A DNA stretch of 11,294 nucleotides from contig JAIRYL010000129.1 of assembly GCA_031267775.1 (NCBI GenBank), positions 1-11,294 of the forward strand, written 5' to 3'. Below the pieces are notes generated by a model that had not been told where the DNA came from, made no database searches, and worked only from the letters and a program-made list of their open reading frames with translations. This document shows positions 1 through 6,712 of this stretch, piece after piece; the first letter of the stretch is position 1, and each line of letters opens with the position of its first letter. The DNA comes from Tannerellaceae bacterium. Lineage in GTDB: Bacteria; Bacteroidota; Bacteroidia; Bacteroidales; Tannerellaceae. The position numbers were made by a program, and so were the translations under genes.

Positions 1-3
1 CTT

Positions 4-79
4 TGGTGACCTGGGAGGGGCTCGAACCCTCGACCCAATGATTAAGAGTCATTTGCTCTACCAACTGAGCTACCAAGTC
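4..79 (-). tRNA. tRNA-Lys (anticodon CTT)
   Basis: The reverse strand folds into a complete cloverleaf. The acceptor stem GACTTGG pairs with CCAGGTC with one G-T pair. The D arm has stem GCTC/GAGC and an AGTTGGTA loop. The anticodon stem is AATGA/TCATT with loop CTCTTAA, giving anticodon CTT, which reads the lysine codon AAG. The variable loop has five bases. The T arm is GAGGG, loop TTCGAGC, CCCTC. The discriminator base is A. The terminal CCA is encoded in the DNA (bases 4-6); without it the gene is 7-79. It lies downstream of the hydrolase gene on the same strand but has its own promoter. Confidence 0.97.
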
Positions 80-103
80 TTTTAATCGTTGTTTTTCGGA
101 GTG

Positions 104-134
104 CAAATATAGATGTTTAATTTTGTCTCTGCAA
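104..134 (-). promoter_or_regulatory. Bacteroidetes-type promoter of tRNA-Lys
   Basis: Reading the minus strand, TTG at 134-132 (in context CTTG) is followed by a 20-base spacer and then TATATTTG at 111-104. This is an exact match to the Bacteroidetes -7 consensus TAnnTTTG, with a near-consensus -33 element at the usual distance. Transcription would start near base 98, about 20 bases before the mature tRNA 5' end at 79. The tRNA therefore does not depend on read-through from the upstream protein genes. The start point is inferred. Confidence 0.75.
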
Positions 135-151
135 GTTTTTTCTTTTTTACT

Positions 152-955
152 TTATTCAAATTCATATAAGTCGGAAGGGGTGGAGCGTTTGAGCGTTGTT
201 AGCGCGACGTCTTTGCCGACGCGAATTCCTTCTTTAAATAACCGGATGTCAACTGTTTTATAGGCAAGCTCCGGGTGATTGTTATCGCGGCTGAGGTGGC
301 AGAGCCATATATTTTTAAGGCCTGTGTGATAATGGGCGGCTAAAAATTCGGCTGCTTCATTATTGCTGAGATGTCCTGTCGGACTGGATACCCGTTCTTT
401 CAGGAAATGGGGATAGGCGCCGGATTTCAACATTTCTTCGTCATAATTTGCCTCTATTATCAGATGGTTGGCCAGGCACATGTACTTACTAACGGTTTCG
501 GTTATATGACCTACGTCTGTTGCAAACGTAAATTTATGATTTTCAAACGTAATATGATAGCCTACGTTATCCGTACTGTCATGCGGCACTTCGAAAGCCG
601 TTATTGAAAAGTCGCGGATTTGAAAAGCTGTTTCTTTTTCGATAACCCTGCGCGAGGTTTCTAATATCTCTTCTACATAACGACTTTTGGTTATGCCATA
701 ATGGACGGCTTTGGTAGTATATATCGGGATATTATACTTTTCGCCCAAACAACCGACCGTTTTAATATGATCGGCATGATCATGCGTGACCAGTACCGCT
801 ATTATCTTATTAAAATCAATATTTTTATCTTTCAGCGCTTTTTTTATTGTCCTGACGCCGATGCCTGCGTCAATCAATATGCCATATTCGGCTGTTCCTA
901 AATAGTAACAATTTCCGCTGCTTCCGCTTGCTAAACTTAGAAAAGATAGTTTCAT
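152..955 (-). CDS. YycJ/WalJ-like metallo-beta-lactamase-fold hydrolase
   Basis: This is a cytoplasmic 267-residue single-domain protein of the metallo-beta-lactamase fold. The N-terminus carries the SLASGSSGNCYYL signature typical of YycJ/WalJ-type proteins. Metal ligands are visible in order: THDHADH (His58, His60, Asp62, His63), His125 in VPHDS, Asp147 in FATDVGH, His195 in GHLSN and His220 in the C-terminal LCHLSRDNNHPE, so the dinuclear metal site looks intact. Family members are suspected nucleases or phosphodiesterases, and WalJ is linked to DNA replication and cell-wall control in Firmicutes; the substrate here is unknown. I chose ATG at 955 because the family N-terminus aligns there. 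A GTG two codons upstream (961), overlapping the TGA of ansA, would add two residues. The tight junction with ansA implies co-transcription. No hairpin terminator is visible between this gene and the tRNA. Confidence 0.9.
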   Translation of the reverse strand: MKLSFLSLASGSSGNCYYLGTAEYGILIDAGIGVRTIKKALKDKNIDFNKIIAVLVTHDHADHIKTVGCLGEKYNIPIYTTKAVHYGITKSRYVEEILETSRRVIEKETAFQIRDFSITAFEVPHDSTDNVGYHITFENHKFTFATDVGHITETVSKYMCLANHLIIEANYDEEMLKSGAYPHFLKERVSSPTGHLSNNEAAEFLAAHYHTGLKNIWLCHLSRDNNHPELAYKTVDIRLFKEGIRVGKDVALTTLKRSTPSDLYEFE

Positions 956-957
956 AA

Positions 958-2025
958 TCACATTAATTTATCAGGAATGGTAATTTCTCCAATAAGCGAA
1001 CAGTTCATGTGCTCTTTTACCTCTTCCGGAGTAAGACCATGTCCGAAAAGAAACATCAGCTTTGTTACGGCGCTTTCCGTAGTGCTGTCATATCCGCTGG
1101 TTACGCCGGCTTCCAGCAGTGTATGTCCGGTTTCATACCGGTGCATTTCCACGCTTCCGCCTACGCATTGCGTGATGTTTACGATTACGACGCCGCGTTT
1201 TACAGCATTTCTTAGCATAGTAAGAAACCATTCGTCCTTAGGGGCATTTCCGCTGCCAAACGTTTCCATTACAACTCCCTTAAGCCCCGGAATATTCAAA
1301 ATACTTTCTACTACCTGAGGAGATAATCCCGGAAACAGTTTCAGTATGGCAATGTTTCTGTCGAGCAGGTAATGGGGTTTTAGCGGCTTGCGTGAAGGCG
1401 GGTGGTATATTTGAGTCGTATCGTATCTAATGTATATGCCTGCATGCGCTAATGGCGGATAATTGTACGACCGGAATGCATTAAAGTTATCTGCATTGAT
1501 TTTTCGGGTACGGTTTCCCCTTAATAAATCGTTTTCAAAGAAAATGCAAACTTCGGGAATTACCGGTATTCCGTTTTCTTTAGCTGCCGCAATCTCTATG
1601 GCTGTTATCAGGTTTTCCTTACCATCAGTCCGCAACATGCCGATGGGTAATTGCGACCCTGTTAGTATGACCGGTTTGCTAAGGTTTTCAAGCATAAAAC
1701 TTAACGCAGACGCCGTATACGACATAGTGTCCGTACCATGCAGTATAACAAAGCCATCATATAGCTGGTAATTGTTCGCTATGATCTCCACCAGTTGTTT
1801 CCAACAGTCCGGCCCCATTTCGGATGAATCCATCGGGGGATCAAACTGAAAAGAAGAAACGGCGTATCCTAATTTTTTTAACTCAGGCATATTGTCTTTT
1901 AAATGTTGGAAATTAAAAGATTCTAACGTACCTGTTTCAGGATTCTCGATCATACCGATTGTTCCGCCGGTATAAATCAATAGAATACTTGCTTTTTCTT
2001 GCTGTATGTGCAAATTTCTCGCCAT
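958..2025 (-). CDS. ansA: Type I (cytoplasmic) L-asparaginase
   Basis: The enzyme hydrolyses L-asparagine to L-aspartate and ammonia. The 355-residue protein has no signal peptide and matches the usual length of type I enzymes, which argues for the cytoplasmic housekeeping form over the periplasmic high-affinity type II. Both catalytic signatures are present: TGGTIGM at residues 19-25, with the nucleophile Thr22, and HGTDTM at 96-101, with Thr98 and Asp99. DSSEM at 66-70 fits the substrate-binding serine loop, and the NRTRK stretch near residue 175 supplies the active-site lysine. A TQC motif near residue 285 resembles the region around the allosteric-site cysteine of E. coli AnsA, so allosteric control by asparagine is possible but unproven. 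The gene sits 21 bases after the TRIC gene and abuts the hydrolase gene, consistent with one transcript. Confidence 0.95.
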   Translation of the reverse strand: MARNLHIQQEKASILLIYTGGTIGMIENPETGTLESFNFQHLKDNMPELKKLGYAVSSFQFDPPMDSSEMGPDCWKQLVEIIANNYQLYDGFVILHGTDTMSYTASALSFMLENLSKPVILTGSQLPIGMLRTDGKENLITAIEIAAAKENGIPVIPEVCIFFENDLLRGNRTRKINADNFNAFRSYNYPPLAHAGIYIRYDTTQIYHPPSRKPLKPHYLLDRNIAILKLFPGLSPQVVESILNIPGLKGVVMETFGSGNAPKDEWFLTMLRNAVKRGVVIVNITQCVGGSVEMHRYETGHTLLEAGVTSGYDSTTESAVTKLMFLFGHGLTPEEVKEHMNCSLIGEITIPDKLM

Positions 2026-2046
2026 AAACGCGCAAAGGTAATTAAT

Positions 2047-2658
2047 TTATTCTTCTCCTCTTAATACCGGAACGCTTATGTGATATTTAACCGCTAAAAT
2101 GCGTACGCTAAAAACGGTTACCGCCGAAATAAATTGCGACAAGGCTGACGGTAAGGCGAATTGTAAACAGCCCCAATAAGCTATTCCTCCAAATACGCAA
2201 GCCAGCGCATAAATATCTTTGCGTAATACCAGGGGAACTTCGTTAATTAAGATATCGCGTATCATACCTCCAAACGAGCCGGTAATGGTACCCATAACGA
2301 TAGCGACCCAGATGGGAAAGCCGAAATCTAATGTTTTGACTATCCCTACGATAACAAATAAACCTAATCCGATAGCATCGAAAATAAAGAACGTATTATT
2401 TAACTTGATAACATATTTTTTGAAGATAATAACAAACAGCAAAGCAAAACCGGAAACAATCAGGTAGGAAGGCTGAGTCATCCAAAAAGGCGTATCGTTT
2501 AATAAAATATCTCTCACCGTACCTCCTCCCACGGCTGTTACAACGCCAACGACATACGCCCCAAACCAATCAAATTGTTTGGCAGAAGCCAATCGGATGC
2601 CGCTTATTGCAAAAGCGAAAGTCCCAAAATAGTCGCATAATGTGATGAAATCTATCAT
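2047..2658 (-). CDS. TRIC/UPF0126 family membrane protein (putative cation channel)
   Basis: This is a 203-residue, very hydrophobic inner-membrane protein with about seven predicted membrane segments. It is built from two homologous halves, each carrying the family signature: GGGTVRD at residues 44-50 and FGGMIRD at 129-135. This duplicated glycine-rich motif marks the bacterial TRIC family (formerly UPF0126; E. coli YadS and YicG are relatives). Structurally studied prokaryotic members are trimeric K+/Na+ channels, while some relatives have been reported to move glycine, so the substrate here is open. It is the first gene of a likely three-gene unit, 21 bases ahead of ansA. The short charged tail LRGEE is probably exposed at the membrane surface. 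Length is normal for the family and nothing appears truncated. Confidence 0.92.
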   Translation of the reverse strand: MIDFITLCDYFGTFAFAISGIRLASAKQFDWFGAYVVGVVTAVGGGTVRDILLNDTPFWMTQPSYLIVSGFALLFVIIFKKYVIKLNNTFFIFDAIGLGLFVIVGIVKTLDFGFPIWVAIVMGTITGSFGGMIRDILINEVPLVLRKDIYALACVFGGIAYWGCLQFALPSALSQFISAVTVFSVRILAVKYHISVPVLRGEE

Positions 2659-2675
2659 TTTGTTTTTTTTTCACG

Positions 2676-2683
2676 CAAAATTA
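2676..2683 (-). promoter_or_regulatory. Candidate -7 promoter element for the TRIC-ansA-hydrolase unit
   Basis: On the minus strand TAATTTTG fits the Bacteroidetes -7 consensus TAnnTTTG and lies 17 bases before the TRIC start codon. I see no TTG or TTTG 19-21 bases upstream, so only half of the expected promoter is present. The region is AT-rich and a chance match is possible. Confidence 0.35.
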
Positions 2684-2757
2684 ATGAATAGTTTGAATAT
2701 TGATATGACAGCATGCATATTTATTTACAGCAGCCTCCAAAGCAAAAAATGACAGGT

Positions 2758-2795
2758 AAAAAAAGCGGAACCGTTTGGTATCAGTTCCGCTTTTT
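2758..2795 (-). terminator. Rho-independent terminator after the lipoprotein gene
   Basis: A perfect 7-bp stem, GCGGAAC (2765-2771) with GTTCCGC (2784-2790), encloses a 12-base loop. On the minus strand it is followed by seven T residues (complement of 2764-2758). Flanking A and T runs extend the stem by five more pairs. It starts about 20 bases after the stop codon of the gene at 2816-4270, so it ends that transcript and isolates it from the TRIC gene. The T run on the other strand makes it potentially bidirectional, though no plus-strand gene reads into it. Confidence 0.85.
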
Positions 2796-2815
2796 ATTAT
2801 AGTAGTTGTATTACC

Positions 2816-4270
2816 TTATGGTTTTATAAATACGGTGTCGGGAAAGAAGATACCGTTATAATACAATGTGTAAACGATAAGTTTGAATTGTTCTTCATCC
2901 GCTTTGGTTATTCTGAAAGTACCATTGGTTTTGTTAACCGTCAAACCAAATTTATCAACCGCCTGAGTAGAATCTGCCGCTTCAACATAATAATCATATA
3001 AGTAACTATCATCGGTAAACTTTATTCCAAGATCAGCACCTGTTCCTACCTGATATTCGTTTTTAACTATACCTGTACCTGTACCGGATTTTCCGCCAAT
3101 AGTTGATATGGCTGCTTTTTGCAGGGTATAATTTCCTTCTACCGGAGTTATAAGGGCTTTATATCCGGAATTAATACCGGTTGCCATGTCTGTTAATGAA
3201 AAAACAAATCCTACGTTATCGGACGTTTTAAATTTGCGGGAATATTCGCCGGTATTTGCGTATTTATCTTTTGTTCCATTCATTTGCAGGATGTAGATAG
3301 AATCATTACCGGCTTTGGTTAATTGGCCGGTATGTTTAACGGGATTTTCAAAACTTACAGGTAATGATCCGCCTTGCGAATCTTTGAGCGTTAAAGTCCA
3401 GGCAGTTTTGGATAAATTGGTCCGAATGATAGCAGCAACGCTATCCCTTTTCAAGGTGGTAAGCACCTGGCGCTCTTCGACGGTTACCCGTCCTACCCAT
3501 TTGGATGTATCAGTTCCGTCAACTCCATTCCGGATTGTAGGTAAATACCAATACTGAAATTCAACAGAATCTTTAATATTTGCCAATGAAACAGGTCTTG
3601 TGGACGTTTTAATATGCTCAAAACCTAAAAATTCGAGAAAAGAACCAGCAGGTTCAAACGTTTTGGGCAATTTTATTACATCATATTTACCGTTACCCGG
3701 CGTATCTTCTACCCATACGTTTAATTCGTAGTAACTGCCTTTATCTACCGTATAGGTATTATAATTGTTAATGGGATTATTCCAAAGCGTATCCGGCGTA
3801 AAATCCCTGCTGGCTTCTTCCCATTTGTATACTACCCAATAATATTTGGCGTCGCTCTCTTTGTAAATAGCCGGCGAGGGAGATTGTATTCCGGGGTCTC
3901 CCTGTTTTCCGTCCCGCGGGATTGCGCGATAGGCGGTTTGCACGCCGTCTTTATACCACATACTGTCTACATTACTAATATTCCACTGTACGCCGTCCGT
4001 ACCATCTTTTCCACTGACAATTTCATATACCTCTCCTTTATTGAAGGTGATTCTTACGCCATTGGAGATATTTGAAACGGCTACTACATAATGACCTGTT
4101 TCTATCTGAGTCTTGATAGCGTTTATTTGTTCTTGTAAGCTTTTTAATTGCTTGTAGATATCGTCAATATCTTCATCGTAACTGGCGCAGCCGGTTATGC
4201 AGATCGATAGCGCAAATAGAGAAAAAACATAGATAAAGAATCGTTTCACCAAATTTTCTTTTTTCTTCAT
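2816..4270 (-). CDS. DUF4988-like surface lipoprotein of unknown function
   Basis: The 484-residue protein starts with a lipoprotein signal peptide: charged MKKKENLVKR, a hydrophobic core, and lipobox ITGC with the lipidated Cys28. The acidic stretch after the cysteine (residues 32-37) resembles Bacteroidetes lipoprotein export signals, suggesting display on the cell surface. Residues about 36-58 (IDDIYKQLKSLQEQINAIKTQ) form a short coiled coil. Next come glycine/aspartate turns GKDGTDG (87-93) and DGKQGDPG (120-127) and a YYW motif at 143-145, the pattern of the DUF4988 (PL29-lyase N-terminal-like) domain of Bacteroidetes lipoproteins. Residues from about 160 to the end are beta-rich and I recognise no enzyme or catalytic motif. 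The gene is monocistronic, with its own terminator, and is divergent from the TonB receptor, so shared control is possible. The domain name is assigned from memory of the pattern. Confidence 0.82.
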   Translation of the reverse strand: MKKKENLVKRFFIYVFSLFALSICITGCASYDEDIDDIYKQLKSLQEQINAIKTQIETGHYVVAVSNISNGVRITFNKGEVYEIVSGKDGTDGVQWNISNVDSMWYKDGVQTAYRAIPRDGKQGDPGIQSPSPAIYKESDAKYYWVVYKWEEASRDFTPDTLWNNPINNYNTYTVDKGSYYELNVWVEDTPGNGKYDVIKLPKTFEPAGSFLEFLGFEHIKTSTRPVSLANIKDSVEFQYWYLPTIRNGVDGTDTSKWVGRVTVEERQVLTTLKRDSVAAIIRTNLSKTAWTLTLKDSQGGSLPVSFENPVKHTGQLTKAGNDSIYILQMNGTKDKYANTGEYSRKFKTSDNVGFVFSLTDMATGINSGYKALITPVEGNYTLQKAAISTIGGKSGTGTGIVKNEYQVGTGADLGIKFTDDSYLYDYYVEAADSTQAVDKFGLTVNKTNGTFRITKADEEQFKLIVYTLYYNGIFFPDTVFIKP

Positions 4271-4306
4271 ATTTAAATACTTATGTTATAGTTCGTATAC
4301 CGGAAT

Positions 4307-4337
4307 AAAAAAGCGACAGCTAAGATATAGCTTTTTT
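4307..4337. other. Inverted repeat in the lipoprotein gene leader
   Basis: AAAAAAGC (4307-4314) is perfectly repeated in inverse orientation as GCTTTTTT (4330-4337), separated by 15 bases. A competing smaller stem, AGCTA (4318-4322) with TAGCT (4328-4332), shares one arm. Most pairs are A-T, so stability is low. It ends about 37 bases upstream of the lipoprotein ATG, so it may lie in that gene's leader or promoter. No function can be assigned. Confidence 0.3.
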
Positions 4338-4359
4338 TAATAAATTCAACATATTAAAA

Positions 4360-4453
4360 AACAGTTTATATGCAATTTACAGTGATAAATAACAGATAAC
4401 TTGTTGATATACGCGAACAGTTTATGGATTGGTATAGATAATCTGCTGATATA
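4360..4453. repeat. Diverged direct repeat, two copies
   Basis: Copy one spans 4360-4411 and copy two 4416-4453. Both begin with AACAGTTTAT (4360-4369 and 4416-4425, identical over 10 bases). Both end with related 18-mers, AGATAACTTGTTGATATA at 4394-4411 and AGATAATCTGCTGATATA at 4436-4453, which match at 15 of 18 positions. The middle differs in length by 14 bases. This suggests an old tandem duplication or two binding sites. Low sequence complexity means chance cannot be excluded. Confidence 0.45.
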
Positions 4454-4597
4454 TAAATAAATGGCTTACGTATGGGCGTGGATACGGAAGGAATGTATCA
4501 ATTGTTTACCGTTTATGTTAATTAAGGATATTTAACGGTTGCGGATTCGTTTATTATGATTATTTTCACGCCCGTAATTTAAATTAGTTAAAAAAAC

Positions 4598-6625
4598 ATG
4601 GAACAAAAACATTTTTCCCCTCCGGGGGTCATTCGCTTCAAACGGTTTATGCGAAAAGGTTATGCAGCCTTTTGCAGTATGCATCGGGTAGTTACGATTG
4701 GAGTTGTTGCCGGAAGCGTACTTGTATGCATGCGCGTATCTACGGCGGGCGCTCAAACTGCGGCGGGCGAGCAGCAGCCAAAAGTATGGGAGCAGGAATT
4801 GGACGAGGTAATGGTGACAGCCTCGCGTTTGGAAACGCCGATAGGGCGGACGGCAAAGCTTGTGACGGTAATCACGAGAGAACAGGTAGAACGCGCGCCC
4901 GTCCGAAGTATTCAGGATATATTGGCGTATGTTGCCAGTATTGACGTAGTTCAAAGAGGAGGACATGGCGTACAGTCAGATATTTCGATTCGAGGAGGAT
5001 CGCACGACCAAAACGCTGTATTATTAAATGGAGTTAACCTCTCGAGTCCGCACACAGGGCACTATAGTTTTGATATCCCCATTAATCTTTCCGACATAGA
5101 ACATATAGAAATTATCCACGGCCCTTCGGCTTTAGTATATGGAGCCAGCGCCTTTTCGGGTGGAATCAATATTATAACCAAAAAGAAACCGGACGCCCGT
5201 TTATATGCAAATGTTGAAGGAGGCATGCATAAACTTCGCAGTATGGAAATGCGGGGCGCTGCAGAAACGGGAATTGCTTCTCACAGTATCTCGGTTGGCT
5301 CTAATGCTTCGGAGGGTTACAGGGCTAACAGCGATTATAATTTATACAATGTTCTATGGCAAAGCCGGATTAATCTGCCGGAAACTTCCCAGATAGATAT
5401 CCAGTTAGGGTATAATGATAAGCAATATGGCGCCAACGCATTTTATTCGGCTAAATATCCTGATCAGTATGAATACACCGGCAACTGTATGGGTTCTGTA
5501 AAAGGCGCGTTTGGCTCGGCGTTAAAAATAGTCCCTGTTATTTACTGGAACAGGCGTCGCGATCAGTTTGATTTAATAAAAGGAACAGATACCGGACGTA
5601 ATTTTCACCGGAATGATACCTATGGAGGTAATTTAATTTTCATGTATTCTTCTATATTGGGAAATACCAGTCTGGGAGGCGAAATACGGAAAGAAGATAT
5701 GATGAGCAGCGTACTGGGAAAACCAATGATAAAACCGCGCGGAAAATATACGATGTACGACGACCGTATAAACGCCAGCGTCGCACTGGAACATACGTTG
5801 TTTGTTAACCGTTTGGCAGCGTCGGCCGGCGTATTGATGAACCATACTACATTGCTTGCAGGAAGATATGAGTTTTATCCCTCTGTAAATGCATCTTACA
5901 TACTTTTTGATGAATTAAGAATTTTAGCGTCGTGGAGTAAATCGACCCGGACGCCGACTTTTACCGATTTATATTATACGACGGAAACACATACTGGAAA
6001 CGACAGGCTTAAACCCGAAAAATCGGAAGCTCTCGATATGGGATTAAAATATAATAACTATTTTATCGACGCTTATTTAAGAGGATTTCTGTTGTGGGGT
6101 AAAAATATGATCGACTGGGTAAAAGAAAATCCCGGAGACGCCAAATGGGCTTCGTGGAACCTGACAAAAGTTAATACGCAAGGAATAGAAGCGGGCGTAC
6201 GCTTCCGTTTATCGGAGTTTACGCCGTTTTTAGGAGAATACTCCTCCCTGGCTGTGGATTATGCCCGGATGTACCAAACGAGCGATACGAAAAACCTTAT
6301 TTCCAAGTATACGTTGAATTACCTGAGGGATAAATTTACGGTAGCGTTTAATCACCAGGCAGGCGATCACTTTTCAGCCGGCTGGTATTTTCGTTTTCAA
6401 AAGCGCATAGGGACGTATGAGAAATTTGTTGATTTGGAAAAGGTGGGAGACGAGCCTTTCCCCTCTTTTTCAACATTGGATTTGAAACTGAACTATCAAT
6501 ATAAAGAAATACAGTTCAATCTCAGCTTGAATAATCTTTACAATACCGTTTATTTTGATTTGGGAAATATTCCTCAGCCAGGCTTTTGGTTAACAGGGGG
6601 AATAAGTTATACGTTTGGTAATTGA
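4598..6625 (+). CDS. TonB-dependent outer membrane receptor, BtuB-like
   Basis: The 675-residue protein is a complete TonB-driven outer-membrane importer. A signal peptide with hydrophobic core at about residues 31-45 ends near the AGAQ site (51-53). A TonB-box-like segment LDEVMVTASR (68-77) follows. The plug domain (about 82-197) contains ISIRGG (129-134), VLLNGVNL (141-148), TGHYSFDIP (153-161) and IEIIHGPSALVYGASAFSGGINIIT (170-194, key residues HGP, YG and SGGINI). The rest is a 22-strand-type barrel ending in YTFGN. The plug resembles the BtuB/CirA class of Bacteroidetes, so a small ligand such as a corrinoid is possible, but neither a cobalamin riboswitch nor a BtuG-like neighbour is visible. 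The start at 4598 follows an A-rich leader but gives a long pre-sequence; ATG codons at 4649 or 4679 would give a more ordinary signal peptide. It is a single-gene unit, divergent from the lipoprotein gene and convergent with susD. Confidence 0.92.
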   Translation: MEQKHFSPPGVIRFKRFMRKGYAAFCSMHRVVTIGVVAGSVLVCMRVSTAGAQTAAGEQQPKVWEQELDEVMVTASRLETPIGRTAKLVTVITREQVERAPVRSIQDILAYVASIDVVQRGGHGVQSDISIRGGSHDQNAVLLNGVNLSSPHTGHYSFDIPINLSDIEHIEIIHGPSALVYGASAFSGGINIITKKKPDARLYANVEGGMHKLRSMEMRGAAETGIASHSISVGSNASEGYRANSDYNLYNVLWQSRINLPETSQIDIQLGYNDKQYGANAFYSAKYPDQYEYTGNCMGSVKGAFGSALKIVPVIYWNRRRDQFDLIKGTDTGRNFHRNDTYGGNLIFMYSSILGNTSLGGEIRKEDMMSSVLGKPMIKPRGKYTMYDDRINASVALEHTLFVNRLAASAGVLMNHTTLLAGRYEFYPSVNASYILFDELRILASWSKSTRTPTFTDLYYTTETHTGNDRLKPEKSEALDMGLKYNNYFIDAYLRGFLLWGKNMIDWVKENPGDAKWASWNLTKVNTQGIEAGVRFRLSEFTPFLGEYSSLAVDYARMYQTSDTKNLISKYTLNYLRDKFTVAFNHQAGDHFSAGWYFRFQKRIGTYEKFVDLEKVGDEPFPSFSTLDLKLNYQYKEIQFNLSLNNLYNTVYFDLGNIPQPGFWLTGGISYTFGN

Positions 6626-6664
6626 AAACGGATTGGAAAAAGGAAATTTAATCTGAGCTATCAA

Positions 6665-6699
6665 ATAAAAGCAGGCTTCCGTTTGAAACCTGCTTTTAT
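6665..6699. terminator. Bidirectional terminator between the TonB receptor and susD
   Basis: ATAAAAGCAGG (6665-6675) pairs perfectly with CCTGCTTTTAT (6689-6699). The 13-base loop can be shortened by a further TTC/GAA pairing after one mismatch, leaving a five-base loop. Each strand has T-rich sequence after the GC core: TTTTAT downstream on the plus strand, and the complement of ATAAAA on the minus strand. It lies 40 bases after the receptor stop and 14 bases after the susD stop, serving both convergent transcripts. Confidence 0.85.
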
Positions 6700-6712
6700 G
6701 ATTATGCTATTC

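Larger units (their letters stand above)
4271..4597. other. Divergent intergenic region between lipoprotein and TonB receptor genes
   Basis: This 327-base AT-rich stretch must carry the promoters for both flanking genes. I find no reading frame of interest, no tRNA and no cobalamin-riboswitch core that I can recognise. On the plus strand a weak promoter-like pair is TTG at 4539-4541, a 19-base spacer, and TATTTTCA at 4561-4568, which keeps only part of TAnnTTTG; it would place the start about 25 bases before the receptor ATG. No convincing minus-strand promoter was found. The hairpin at 4307-4337 and the direct repeat at 4360-4453 are listed separately. Confidence 0.6.

Noticed and set aside
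4..79. tRNA-Lys as an integration site for a mobile element
   Set aside because: No integrase gene, partial tRNA copy or other island feature is visible in the window.
112..151. Terminator after the YycJ-like hydrolase gene
   Set aside because: The tract is A-rich on the transcribed strand and has no inverted repeat, so it does not look like an intrinsic terminator.
4271..4597. Possible cobalamin riboswitch ahead of the BtuB-like receptor
   Set aside because: I looked for the conserved B12-box-like core and its flanking helices and did not find them. A covariance-model search would be decisive.
4532..4966. 144-codon minus-strand open frame overlapping the TonB receptor start
   Set aside because: It is antisense to the signal peptide and plug region, has a low-complexity basic and aromatic composition, and resembles no protein family I know. 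It is a shadow of the receptor gene.
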